This document shows positions 32,104 through 40,541 of a stretch of DNA of 64,000 nucleotides, piece after piece. Position 1 is the first letter of the stretch, and each line of letters opens with the position of its first letter. A program made the translations under genes and the position numbers. This DNA is from Microbacterium sp. CBA3102 (lineage in GTDB: Bacteria; Actinomycetota; Actinomycetes; Actinomycetales; Microbacteriaceae): NCBI RefSeq assembly GCF_007954505.1, contig NZ_CP042412.1:558001-622000 (forward strand), given 5' to 3'. Under the pieces are notes generated by a model. The model did not search any database, was not told the origin of the DNA, and saw nothing but the letters and a program-made list of their open reading frames with translations.

Positions 32104-33387
32104 AATTCTGTGCTTCCGGGAACCACGAAGGATCTGACCCCGGCGACCGCGCCCCGCGGGCTGTGGCTGCTCGGACCCGCCCTCGTCGCCGGGGTCGCCT
32201 ACCTCGACCCGGGAAACGTCGCGAGCAACATGACGGCGGGCGCCCAGTACGGCTACCTGTTGGTCTGGGTCGTCGTCGCCGGCAACGTCATGGCCTGGCT
32301 CATCCAGTATCTCTCCGCGAAACTGGGGGTCGTCACGGGGCAGAGCCTTCCCGAGGTGCTGGGCACACGCCTGCGCCGCCCGTGGGCACGCCGGGCGTAC
32401 TGGGTGCAGGCCGAACTCGTCGCGATGGCCACCGATCTCGCGGAGATCATCGGCGGGGCGGTCGCCCTGAACCTGCTCTTCGACGTACCCCTGCTGCTCG
32501 GCGGCCTGATCACGGGCGCCGTCTCGATGATCCTCCTCACGGTGCAGAACCGTCGTGGCGCACGTCCGTTCGAGTTCGTGATCATCGGACTGATGGCCAT
32601 CATCACGATCGGCTTCGTCGCCGGTGTGTTCGTGGCTCCGCCGGATCCGGCAGGGATCCTGGGCGGCATGGTGCCGCGCTTCGAGGACACCGGATCCGTG
32701 CTGCTGGCAGCCTCGATCCTCGGGGCGACGATCATGCCGCACGCGATCTACGCGCACTCCTCCCTCGCCCGCGACCGTTTCGGGGCGACGACCGCGCACG
32801 CCGGCGACGAAGCCGTGCGCACCGAGAGCTCGCGCATCCGTCGGCTCCTCACCGCCACCCGCTGGGACGTCTCGGTCGCGATGGTGATCGCAGGTTCGGT
32901 CAACCTCTGCATCCTTCTGCTCGCCGCCGCGAACCTGGCGGGGGTCGAAGGCACCGACTCGCTCGAGGGGGCGCACGCCGCCCTCGCCGCCGGCCTCGGA
33001 CCGGTCGTCGCCACGTTCTTCGCGGTCGGCCTGCTCGCTTCCGGTCTCGCCTCGACGTCGGTCGGCGCCTACGCGGGAGCCGAGATCATGCACGGCCTGC
33101 TGCACGTGCGCGTCCCCCTGCTCGCACGGCGACTGGTGACGCTGATCCCCGCTCTCGTGATCCTCGGGATCGGTTTCGATCCGACGCTCGCCCTCGTCCT
33201 CAGTCAGGTGGTGCTGTCCTTCGGGATCCCGTTCGCCCTGATTCCGCTGGTCGTGCTCACGGCACAGCGACGGACCCTCGGCGCCTGGGTCAATCGACGG
33301 TGGACGACAGCAGCCGGCATCGTGGCCTCGGTGCTGCTGATCGCACTGAACGGCGCCCTGCTCTGGCTGGTGCTGACGGGAGCCTGA
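32095..33387 (+). CDS. mntH: Nramp family Mn(II) transporter
   Basis: 430 residues, 11 membrane helices, proton-coupled uptake of Mn2+ (and Fe2+). The metal-binding DPGN motif is in VAYLDPGNVASNMTAG (TM1), and the second metal-site MPH motif is in ILGATIMPHAIYAHSS (TM6). ATDLAEIIGGAVALNLLF is typical TM3. It is flanked by two MntR-type operators and followed by a DtxR-family regulator two genes on, so regulation by manganese is likely. Confidence 0.94.
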   Translation: MPKNSVLPGTTKDLTPATAPRGLWLLGPALVAGVAYLDPGNVASNMTAGAQYGYLLVWVVVAGNVMAWLIQYLSAKLGVVTGQSLPEVLGTRLRRPWARRAYWVQAELVAMATDLAEIIGGAVALNLLFDVPLLLGGLITGAVSMILLTVQNRRGARPFEFVIIGLMAIITIGFVAGVFVAPPDPAGILGGMVPRFEDTGSVLLAASILGATIMPHAIYAHSSLARDRFGATTAHAGDEAVRTESSRIRRLLTATRWDVSVAMVIAGSVNLCILLLAAANLAGVEGTDSLEGAHAALAAGLGPVVATFFAVGLLASGLASTSVGAYAGAEIMHGLLHVRVPLLARRLVTLIPALVILGIGFDPTLALVLSQVVLSFGIPFALIPLVVLTAQRRTLGAWVNRRWTTAAGIVASVLLIALNGALLWLVLTGA

Positions 33388-33394
33388 GCCCGGA

Positions 33395-33400
33395 TAGGCT
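33395..33400 (+). promoter_or_regulatory. -10 box of the small membrane protein gene
   Basis: TAGGCT, 7 bases before the ATG at 33408. Confidence 0.48.
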
Positions 33401-33407
33401 CGGAGGC

Positions 33408-33704
33408 ATGTCTGCCGAGAGCGCTCGCCGCACCGTCCGCATCCTCACCTGGACCGGCTTCGCGACCGGCATCATCGGTGGGCTGCTGATCGCCTTCCCG
33501 AAGGTCATCGGGCCCGCCAGCCCCTGGGTGCAGCTGGCCCTCGGCGTGGCCACCCTCGTGCTCGCGTTCCGTGCCCGCAAGGTCGGCATCGACGAGGTCG
33601 AGGGGTTCGACGGCCGGCTCTCGCTGGCCGCCGCCCTCCTCGGATTCCTCGTCCTGTTCTTCGCGGGGCAGGCGGCGTTCATCTTCCTGAGCGCCCTGGG
33701 CTGA
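33408..33704 (+). CDS. Small three-helix membrane protein
   Basis: 98 residues with hydrophobic segments at about residues 11-31, 38-55 and 71-94. No family recognised. It lies between mntH and mntR on the same strand but has its own -10 box, so it may be transcribed separately. A part in metal transport is only suggested by position. Confidence 0.7.
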   Translation: MSAESARRTVRILTWTGFATGIIGGLLIAFPKVIGPASPWVQLALGVATLVLAFRARKVGIDEVEGFDGRLSLAAALLGFLVLFFAGQAAFIFLSALG

Positions 33705-33739
33705 CCTCCGTCGCTGCCTGGGCGCGGGAGAGCACCGCG

Positions 33740-33745
33740 TAGGCT
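33740..33745 (+). promoter_or_regulatory. -10 box of mntR
   Basis: TAGGCT, 6 bases before the GTG at 33752. Confidence 0.5.
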
Positions 33746-33751
33746 GGTCGG

Positions 33752-34381
33752 GTGGCCTCCCCCGCAGCTGACGACTATCTGAAGACCGTCTACGCGCACA
33801 CCGAGTGGCAGGATGCGCCGATCACCCCGTCGGTGCTCGCCGCGAAGCTCGGCATCGCCCCCTCGTCGGTCACCGAGATGGTTAAGAAGCTCGCTGCCGC
33901 GGGGCTCGTCTCGCACGTGCCCTACGGCGCGGTGCGGCTGACGGAGGCCGGCACAGCCCGCGCCCTCGCGATGGTGCGCCGACACCGGCTGGTCGAGACC
34001 TGGCTGGTGCAGGAGTTCGACTACGGCTGGGACGAGGTGCACGACGAGGCCGAGGTGCTCGAACACACCATCAGCGACCGACTGCTGGAAGGCATCGACG
34101 CCCGCCTCGGACGCCCCCGCTTCGACCCGCACGGCGATGCGATCCCCGATGTCGACGGGCACGTGGAGCGGGTGCCGTTCGTGCTTCTGGCCGATGCCGC
34201 GGTCGGACACACGGGACGCGTGCTGCGGGTGAGCGACCAGGATCCGGAAGTGCTCCGCGCCGTCGAGGCCGCGGGCATCGCGGTCGGCGTCGAGGTCACG
34301 GTGACCGCCGCCGGTGTGTCTGTCGACGGCACCGACGCCGAGGTCGCGCACGCCGCGGACGTGATCTGGCTCACCGCCTGA
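33752..34381 (+). CDS. mntR: DtxR-family metal-dependent regulator (MntR-like)
   Basis: 209 residues. N-terminal winged helix (SVLAAKLGIAPSSVTEMVKK), metal-binding and dimerisation region with RRHRLVETWLVQEF and DEVHDEAEVLEH (His/Glu/Asp ligands), and a C-terminal SH3-like FeoA domain. With Mn2+ bound it should repress mntH through the two boxes at 32060-32103. No obvious box precedes its own gene. IdeR (iron) is an alternative, but proximity to mntH favours manganese. Confidence 0.87.
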   Translation: MASPAADDYLKTVYAHTEWQDAPITPSVLAAKLGIAPSSVTEMVKKLAAAGLVSHVPYGAVRLTEAGTARALAMVRRHRLVETWLVQEFDYGWDEVHDEAEVLEHTISDRLLEGIDARLGRPRFDPHGDAIPDVDGHVERVPFVLLADAAVGHTGRVLRVSDQDPEVLRAVEAAGIAVGVEVTVTAAGVSVDGTDAEVAHAADVIWLTA

Positions 34382-34439
34382 ACCGATCTGTTGCGGCACC
34401 CCTCTGCCACACGGACATGTGCCGGCAACCCTCGCCCTC

Positions 34440-34445
34440 TAGGCT
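34440..34445 (+). promoter_or_regulatory. -10 box of the HAD-IIA gene
   Basis: TAGGCT, 6 bases before the ATG at 34452. It chooses this ATG over the in-frame GTG at 34446. Confidence 0.5.
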
Positions 34446-34451
34446 GTGCAC

Positions 34452-35264
34452 ATGGCACAACGTGACGACATCGAATGCTGGCTCACCGACATGGACGGTG
34501 TGCTCGTCCATGAGAACGACGCCATTCCCGGGGCGTCCGAACTGCTCGCCGGGTGGGAGAGCGCAGGCATCCCGTACCTGGTGCTCACCAACAACTCGAT
34601 CTTCACCGCGCGCGACCTGTCGGCACGCCTCCGCATCAGCGGACTGCACGTGCCCGAGGAGCGCATCTGGACCTCGGCCCTCGCCACCGCCGACTTCCTG
34701 AAGCAGCAGCTGCCCGGTGGCTCGGCGTTCGTGATCGGCGAGGCCGGCATCCTCACCGCCCTGCACGACGCCGGCTTCATCATGACCGAGACGAACCCCG
34801 ACTTCGTGGTCGTCGGCGAGACGCGCAACTACTCGTTCGAGGCGATCACGAAGGCGATCCGCCTCATCATCGGCGGCGCGCGGTTCATCGTCACGAACCC
34901 GGATGCCACGGGTCCGAGCACCGACGGACCGCTCCCGGCCACCGGTGCGATCGCGGCCCTCATCACCAAGGCCACCGGCAAGGAGCCCTACGTCGTCGGC
35001 AAGCCGAACCCGATGATGTTCCGGTCGGCGCTGAACAAGATCGGCGCGCACTCGAAGCGCACCGGCATGATCGGCGACCGGATGGACACCGACGTCGTGG
35101 CCGGCATCGAGGCGGGCCTGCACACCGTCCTGGTCCTCACCGGGATCAGCGACCAGGCCGAGGTCGAGAAGTACCCGTTCCGCCCCGATGAGATCGTGCA
35201 GTCCGTGGCCGACCTGCTGCCGCGGATCACCGAGACGATCCCGACGGTGAAGACGAAGAAGTAG
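34452..35264 (+). CDS. HAD-IIA family hydrolase (NagD-like)
   Basis: 270 residues. HAD motif I is WLTDMDGVL, motif II YLVLTNNSIFT, motif III the lysine in YVVGKPNPMMF, and motif IV MIGDRMDTDVVAGIEAG; the cap is of the IIA type between motifs II and III. NagD-like proteins dephosphorylate nucleoside or sugar phosphates; the substrate here is unknown. The next gene starts three bases after the stop, so they are probably one transcript. Confidence 0.9.
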   Translation: MAQRDDIECWLTDMDGVLVHENDAIPGASELLAGWESAGIPYLVLTNNSIFTARDLSARLRISGLHVPEERIWTSALATADFLKQQLPGGSAFVIGEAGILTALHDAGFIMTETNPDFVVVGETRNYSFEAITKAIRLIIGGARFIVTNPDATGPSTDGPLPATGAIAALITKATGKEPYVVGKPNPMMFRSALNKIGAHSKRTGMIGDRMDTDVVAGIEAGLHTVLVLTGISDQAEVEKYPFRPDEIVQSVADLLPRITETIPTVKTKK

Positions 35265-35267
35265 CCC

Positions 35268-35846
35268 ATGGGCGCACTGGAAGACGGCGAGCGGATTCGG
35301 GCGGCCGATGCGGTCGCCTGGCGCACCTGGCTCCAGGAGAACCACGAGCGGACCACGGGCGTCTGGCTGTTGAGCGTGCGGGCCGCCGCCGACGGTGTCG
35401 AGTACGAGGACGCCGTGCGGCATGCGCTCTGCTTCGGATGGATCGACGGCCCGGTGCGCGTGTTCGGCGAGGGAACGGACGAGCGCGCCGTCGGACAGTG
35501 GTTCTCGCCTCGCCGCCCCGGCAGCGGATGGGCGGCGACGAACAAGGCTCGGATCGCGGAGCTCGAGGCGGAGGGGCTGCTCGCCCCGGCCGGGATCCGT
35601 GCGCTGGAGACGGCGAAGGCGAATGGCTCCTGGACCGTGCTCGACGGCCCCGAGGCCGGGATCGAGCCGGACGAGTTCGCCGCCGCCCTCGATGCCGTCC
35701 CCGCTGCGCGCGAGAACTGGGACGCGTTCCCGAAGTCGGTGAAGAAGTTCGGTCTCACGCACATCGCGATGGCCAAGCGCCCGGAGACCCGGTCGGCCCG
35801 CATCGCCAAGATCGTGGCGGATGCCGCGGAGGGGAAGCGACCATGA
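35268..35846 (+). CDS. YdeI/OmpD-associated family protein
   Basis: 192 residues of the bacterial YdeI family. Characteristic parts are WRTWLQENHERTTGVWLLSV (residues 18-37), HALCFGWIDGPVRVF and the C-terminal FPKSVKKFGLTHIAMAKRPE. Its biochemical role is not known. It is the middle gene of a three-gene run (HAD, YdeI-like, small membrane protein) with a four-base overlap to the last. Confidence 0.85.
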   Translation: MGALEDGERIRAADAVAWRTWLQENHERTTGVWLLSVRAAADGVEYEDAVRHALCFGWIDGPVRVFGEGTDERAVGQWFSPRRPGSGWAATNKARIAELEAEGLLAPAGIRALETAKANGSWTVLDGPEAGIEPDEFAAALDAVPAARENWDAFPKSVKKFGLTHIAMAKRPETRSARIAKIVADAAEGKRP

Positions 35847-36010
35847 ACCAGAACGACCTGCTGTTCCTCGTGGTCTTCCTGATCCTGCTCAGCTCGCTGA
35901 CCGTGTTCATCGTGCAGTTCGTGCGCTCCCGCCGTGGTCGCGGCGGCTCGGACGACGGCCGTGCGGGCTGGTGGGAAGGCCCCTGGGACGACGACGACCG
36001 CAAGCGCTGA
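35843..36010 (+). CDS. Small single-pass membrane protein
   Basis: 55 residues: an N-terminal helix of about 20 hydrophobic residues (LLFLVVFLILLSSLTVFIV), then a basic RSRRGRG and an acidic tail ending DDDDRKR. No family recognised. It overlaps the YdeI-like gene as ATGA, which supports it as a real gene. Confidence 0.68.
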   Translation: MNQNDLLFLVVFLILLSSLTVFIVQFVRSRRGRGGSDDGRAGWWEGPWDDDDRKR

Positions 36011-36058
36011 GCCGCGTCCCCGCGCCTGCCCGTCTGCCGCCCCGCCCGTGAGCCGTCC

Positions 36059-36167
36059 GGAGCAGATGTCGGGAGATTTCACGGATGTCGGGCGGATGAA
36101 GGGCATTCGCCCGACATCCGCCCATCCTCCCGACATGTGAACCGACGACAGGCGTGACATCTGCTCC
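36059..36167. repeat. Nested palindrome in a convergent gap
   Basis: Three pairs of arms around one centre: GGAGCAGATGTC (36059-36070) with GACATCTGCTCC (36156-36167); ATGTCGGGAG (36066-36075) with CTCCCGACAT (36127-36136); GGATGTCGGGCG (36083-36094) with CGCCCGACATCC (36108-36119). It lies between the small membrane protein gene and the convergent end of the muropeptide operon. It could act as a terminator or a protein-binding site. Confidence 0.8.
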
Positions 36168-36170
36168 TGC

Positions 36171-37799
36171 TCAGGACGCCAGCGACGCCCCGGGGATCGC
36201 GGCGAGCAGTTCCCGCGTGTACGGATGCTGCGGGTCGTCAAAGATGCGCTCCGGCGTGCCGCTCTCCACCACGACACCGCGCTGCATGACGTGCACCTCG
36301 TCGGAGATCATCCGCACGACGGCGAGATCGTGGCTGATGAACAGGTAGCTCAGGCCCAGGCGCTTCTGCAGGTCGGCGAGCAGATCGAGGATCTGCGCCT
36401 GCACCAGCACGTCGAGCGCCGACACCGCTTCGTCGAGCACCACGAGCTCGGGCTCGAGCGCCAGGGCGCGGGCGATCGCGACGCGCTGACGCTGTCCGCC
36501 CGACAGCTCGTGGGGCAAACGCTCGGCCATCGCCGCGGGGAGGGCGACCTGTTCCAGCAGCTCGAGCACCCGTGCCTTGCGGGACGCCGTCGTGCCGATG
36601 CGGTGGACACGCAGCGGCTCGGCGATCGACTGCTCGACGGTGTAGCGGGGGTCGAGTGAGGCGTAGGGGTTCTGGAAGACGGGCTGCACCCGACGGCGCA
36701 GGGCGAACAGCTCCTTGCGACGGAGAGTGGTCAGGTCGAGCCCGTCGAACAGGATTGATCCCGACGTGGCGTCTTCGAGGCCGAGCACCATGTTCGCGGT
36801 GGTCGACTTGCCGGACCCCGACTCCCCCACGATCGACACCGTGGTGCCCCGCCGGATCTCGAAGCTCACCCCGTCGACCGCGGTGAACGTCTGCGGTTCC
36901 CCCGCTTTGGGGGCGCGGAGCGCGAACTCCTTGCGGAGGCCACGGATCTCCACGAACGGAGTGCCCGTGGCGGCCTCGCGCTGCGGCAGGGCATCCCGGC
37001 GGGACGCGAGGCTGGGCGCCGCGGCGAGCAGCTGCTTGGTGTACTCGTGCTGCGGGGCGCCGAGGACCTGGGCGGACGTCCCCTCCTCCACCACCCGGCC
37101 ACGGAACATGACGACGATGCGGTCGGCGCGCTCGGCGGCGAGGGCCAGGTCGTGGGTGATCAGGAAGACCGCGGTGCCGAGCTCATCCGTGAGCGTGTCG
37201 AGCTGGTCGAGGATGCGCCGCTGGACCGTCACGTCGAGAGCGGAGGTGGGCTCGTCGGCGATGAGCAGGCGCGGCTTGCAGGCGAGACCCATCGCGATCA
37301 GCACGCGCTGCCGCATACCCCCGGAGAACTCGTGCGGGTACTGGTGAGCGCGCTGCGCGGCGTCCGCGATCCCCACCATCTCCAGAAGCTCGACGACCCG
37401 GGCCTTCGTGGCGTCTCCGTGCGTGTGGCCGTGCACCTCGAGGGCCTCGCCGATCTGCTCGCCCACGCGCATGAGCGGGTTGAGGTTCGACATCGGATCC
37501 TGCGGCACGAGACCGATCCCCGCGCCGCGCAGCGAGATCATCGCGTTCTCGGGCAGATCGGTCAGCTCGCGCCCGTCGAAGCGGATGCTCCCGGCTGTGA
37601 TCGAGCCGTTCTCCGGCAGCAGGCGGTTGACCGCCGCGGCGGTGGTCGACTTGCCCGATCCCGACTCGCCCACGACCGCGACGGTCTCACCGGCGGCGAT
37701 GTCGATGTTGACGTCGCTGATCGCGGTGACCAGCTCGGAACCGGTCCGGAAGGCGACGGCGAGACCGCTGATGCTCAGCACGGGCTCGGTGATGCTCAT
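36171..37799 (-). CDS. Peptide ABC transporter, fused double ATPase (DppD-DppF type)
   Basis: 542 residues, two complete ABC ATPase domains in one chain. Each has Walker A GESGSGKST (near residues 38 and 310) and its own signature (SGGMRQRVLIAMGL and SGGQRQRVAIARAL) with Walker B LLIADEP and LVVLDEA; the second Walker B reads EA instead of EP. A typical oligopeptide-type linker with KQLLAAAPSL joins them. It powers the permeases encoded at 42630-44485 at the start of the same operon; it is the last gene, overlapping the serine hydrolase by four bases. Confidence 0.92.
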   Translation of the reverse strand: MSITEPVLSISGLAVAFRTGSELVTAISDVNIDIAAGETVAVVGESGSGKSTTAAAVNRLLPENGSITAGSIRFDGRELTDLPENAMISLRGAGIGLVPQDPMSNLNPLMRVGEQIGEALEVHGHTHGDATKARVVELLEMVGIADAAQRAHQYPHEFSGGMRQRVLIAMGLACKPRLLIADEPTSALDVTVQRRILDQLDTLTDELGTAVFLITHDLALAAERADRIVVMFRGRVVEEGTSAQVLGAPQHEYTKQLLAAAPSLASRRDALPQREAATGTPFVEIRGLRKEFALRAPKAGEPQTFTAVDGVSFEIRRGTTVSIVGESGSGKSTTANMVLGLEDATSGSILFDGLDLTTLRRKELFALRRRVQPVFQNPYASLDPRYTVEQSIAEPLRVHRIGTTASRKARVLELLEQVALPAAMAERLPHELSGGQRQRVAIARALALEPELVVLDEAVSALDVLVQAQILDLLADLQKRLGLSYLFISHDLAVVRMISDEVHVMQRGVVVESGTPERIFDDPQHPYTRELLAAIPGASLAS

Positions 37800-38881
37800 G
37801 ATGTTCTCGTTCCTTCGTTGTCGTCCAGGAGGGCGGGGAGCACCGCGCGCCAGAGCGCCTCGGTCGGTGCGGGTTCGGGGGCGAAGAGGCGGGTGCTCAG
37901 CAGCACCGCGGCGGTGCCGGTGTTCGGGACGATCCCGAGGGCACAGCCCGTGAAGCCGGGGTGCCAGAGCACGCGGGTCGGCCGGCCGGCGACGGCGACC
38001 GTGTCGCTGCGCCACCCCAGCGCCTGTCCGGCATCCGGTCCGTCGCGGAAGAGCTCGGCGACGTCGTCCGGGCCCCACAGCGCGGGATGGCGCTCGGGCG
38101 CGGCGAGCGCCGCCCCCAAGGTCAGCAGGTCGGTCGCGGTGCTGAACAGCCCCGCGTGGCCGGAGACGCCACCGAGAGCATGGAAGCAGTTGCCGTCGTT
38201 CACGACGCCGGTGATCTCCTCCTCGCGCCAGGTGAAGTCCCGCACCGCGGTGAGGATCGGGTAGGGCTCCCCCGTGGCGACCATGCGGCGTTCGGCGACG
38301 TCACCGATCGCGGACGAGGCGACGGGCCGACCGGCGGGTCCGTATGCCGTGCGATCCAGGCCGAGGGGCGCGGTGACGAGCTCGCGGACGGCGGCGTCCA
38401 GAGGTAACCGGGTGACCGCCGCGATGATGCGGCCCAGGAGCATGAAGCCGAGGTCGGAGTAGTGGCGGGCGTCGTCGAGGGCGTATCGCAGCGGGATGGC
38501 ATCCGCCGCGGCGGCGGGGTCGCCGGCGTGCGCACGGTCGAGGTAGAGAGGCTGCCACTCCCACAGGCCGGCGCGGTGCTGCAGGAGGTGGCGCACGGTC
38601 GTTCCCGGAGCGCACGCGGTCCCGGAGACGAAACGGTCGACCGGATCGTCGAAGCGCAGGTCGCCCCGGCTGACCAGTCTGAGGATCGCTGTCGTCGTCG
38701 CCGCGACCTTCGAGACCGAGGCGATGTCGAACGCGGTCTCAGTGGTCATCGGGGTTCCGGCGAGGTCGGCCAGGCCGCCGGCCGCGACCTCACGCCCCGC
38801 CTCGGTCACGGCGCCCGCGACGACTCCGCGCGGGGCGGGCTCCATCCCGAGCACGGCGGCGACGGCGGCGGCGGCGGTCAT
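37796..38881 (-). CDS. Serine hydrolase, class C beta-lactamase family
   Basis: 361 residues. The catalytic SxxK is in FDIASVSKVAATT, the YxN-type motif appears as HYSDLGFML, and the third box as WHPGFTG (HxG). There is no signal peptide, so it is cytoplasmic, unlike true beta-lactamases. Similar proteins (YbbE-like) occur in murQ operons of Bacillus, where a role in trimming muropeptides is suspected. Coupled by four-base overlaps to the dipeptide epimerase and ABC ATPase genes. Confidence 0.85.
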   Translation of the reverse strand: MTAAAAVAAVLGMEPAPRGVVAGAVTEAGREVAAGGLADLAGTPMTTETAFDIASVSKVAATTTAILRLVSRGDLRFDDPVDRFVSGTACAPGTTVRHLLQHRAGLWEWQPLYLDRAHAGDPAAAADAIPLRYALDDARHYSDLGFMLLGRIIAAVTRLPLDAAVRELVTAPLGLDRTAYGPAGRPVASSAIGDVAERRMVATGEPYPILTAVRDFTWREEEITGVVNDGNCFHALGGVSGHAGLFSTATDLLTLGAALAAPERHPALWGPDDVAELFRDGPDAGQALGWRSDTVAVAGRPTRVLWHPGFTGCALGIVPNTGTAAVLLSTRLFAPEPAPTEALWRAVLPALLDDNEGTRTS

Positions 38882-40041
38882 GCGCGCACCTCCGCACCGC
38901 GGCCGAGGTCGAGGTCGAGGTCGAGGAGGATGTCGGTCTGTGCGTCGGATGCGAGCCCCAGGATGCCCAGCCCTGTGCCCGCCCCGAGCGCCAGCACCTC
39001 ACCGGACGGGGCGACCCCGCCCACCACGGGTGAGCGACGCAGCCAGGACGCCGCGTCCAGGTCGTGCACGACATCGGGAGCGACGGCCGCTGCGAGGTGG
39101 GCTGCGGCACTCACTCCGACGTGGGACTCCATCATGCAGCCGATCACGACCCCCAGCCCTGCCTCTCGCGCGGCCTCCGCGGCAGCGATCGCCTCGGCCG
39201 GACCGCCCGTCTTGGCGAGCTTGATGTTCACGAGGGCGGCGGCTCCCCGATCGGCGATCACGCGCACGTCCTCGGCCGTCCGGACCGACTCGTCGGCCAT
39301 GATCGGGGTGTCGACGGCCGCCGTCACCGCGGCGAGCGCGTCGAGGTCGTGGGCGGCGACCGGCTGCTCGACGAGTTCGAGCCCGAGGTCCGCGTCCTCG
39401 GCGGTACGGATCAGGCGGATCGCGGTCTCGGCGTCCCAGGCCTGGTTCGCGTCGATGCGCAGGGTGATGTCGGGCCCGACAGCCGCGCGGACGGCCCGCA
39501 GTGCGGCCACGATGTCGTGCGCGGCCGAGGCCTTGAGCTTGAGGCAGCCGAAGCCTGCGGTGACGTACTCCTCAGAAAGCGTCGCCACCGCCTCCGGCTC
39601 TCCCACGGACAGGGTCATGTCGGTGCGGACGTGCGACGTTCGTGAGGAGTTGTGCACCGCGTGCGCGCGAGAGAGGCCGGCCACGAGCGAGACCTCCTGC
39701 TGCTGGGAGGCGAGATCGGCGACCGCGCACTCGACAGCGCTGCGGGCGGCCGCATTGCCCCAGATCGACCGCGCGATGTCCCCCGGGAGCCCGGCGTCGC
39801 CGGCATCGCGACCGAGCACGGCGTCGGCGAGCGGACCTGCGACCGCGGCGGCGACGCTCTGCGGACTCTCCCCCGTGACACGCCAGCTCGTGGCGGCTTC
39901 CCCGTATCCGCGGCGCCCCTCCGCATCGGTCGCCTCGACCAGCACGACGTCGAGACGGTCCGTCTGCCGCACGGCCGTGATGAACGGGCGCACCAGCGGT
40001 GACGACACCCGGAGCACGCGCAGACGCACCACGGCGCTCAT
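38878..40041 (-). CDS. Enolase-superfamily dipeptide epimerase
   Basis: 387 residues, muconate-cycloisomerase subgroup. Catalytic lysine motif CLKLKAS (KxK), metal ligands in RIDANQAW, ELVEQPV and IMADESV, and the second catalytic lysine in NIKLAKTGG are all present. This set matches L-Ala-D/L-Glu epimerase, which converts L-Ala-D-Glu from peptidoglycan to L-Ala-L-Glu for degradation. The neighbouring murQ and anmK genes support that substrate. Overlaps on both sides by four bases. Confidence 0.88.
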   Translation of the reverse strand: MSAVVRLRVLRVSSPLVRPFITAVRQTDRLDVVLVEATDAEGRRGYGEAATSWRVTGESPQSVAAAVAGPLADAVLGRDAGDAGLPGDIARSIWGNAAARSAVECAVADLASQQQEVSLVAGLSRAHAVHNSSRTSHVRTDMTLSVGEPEAVATLSEEYVTAGFGCLKLKASAAHDIVAALRAVRAAVGPDITLRIDANQAWDAETAIRLIRTAEDADLGLELVEQPVAAHDLDALAAVTAAVDTPIMADESVRTAEDVRVIADRGAAALVNIKLAKTGGPAEAIAAAEAAREAGLGVVIGCMMESHVGVSAAAHLAAAVAPDVVHDLDAASWLRRSPVVGGVAPSGEVLALGAGTGLGILGLASDAQTDILLDLDLDLGRGAEVRA

Positions 40042-40541
40042 GTCCACTCCTTGCGCATGCGCTGCTCGGGCTCGCCGAACTCCGGCTGCGTGCGGGTGGC
40101 CCCATCCGGATGCCAGCCGTTCGCCTCGTAGAAACCGATCGACGGCGCATTCGCTGCGAACACCCACAGTGTCGCGGCTTCGGCCCCGGCCTCCCGCAGC
40201 TCTGCCGTCGCCCGGGTCAGCAACGCTCCACCGATGCCGCCGCCGTGGGCACGGGGCGACACGTACAGGGAGTGCACCGCCCCGTCGATCCGCCCGTCGG
40301 TGTTCGACGTCGCCGCGTACCGGGTGATCCCGACGATCCCGCCGTCCCGCTCGGCCACGAGCACGATGCCCACCGGGTCGGAGAGCACCCGCCGCCACAG
40401 CGCCTCCGCGCGCGCGTCGGTCATGGCGTCGATCGCCGCATCGGGGAGGACGCCGCGGTAGCTCTCCCGCCAGCAGGCGAGGAACACCTCGAGCACCCCG
40501 GACAGGTCGTCCGGGGTGGCGGGGCGCACCTGGAGGGTCAC
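40038..40541 (-). CDS. GNAT family N-acetyltransferase
   Basis: 167 residues, a full GNAT domain. Motif A is SPRAHGGGIGGALLTRA (acetyl-CoA loop R/QxxGxG/A as HGGGIGG) near residues 97-113, and the C-terminal GFYEANGWHPDG is the usual beta6-alpha4 part. The acceptor is unknown; in this operon an amino sugar or a peptide amine is possible (inference). Four-base overlaps with anmK and the epimerase. Confidence 0.87.
   Translation of the reverse strand: MTLQVRPATPDDLSGVLEVFLACWRESYRGVLPDAAIDAMTDARAEALWRRVLSDPVGIVLVAERDGGIVGITRYAATSNTDGRIDGAVHSLYVSPRAHGGGIGGALLTRATAELREAGAEAATLWVFAANAPSIGFYEANGWHPDGATRTQPEFGEPEQRMRKEWT

Noticed and set aside
38462..40327. A 621-codon plus-strand frame across the serine hydrolase and dipeptide epimerase genes
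   Set aside because: Low-complexity R/S/A/P content and full overlap with two conserved genes.
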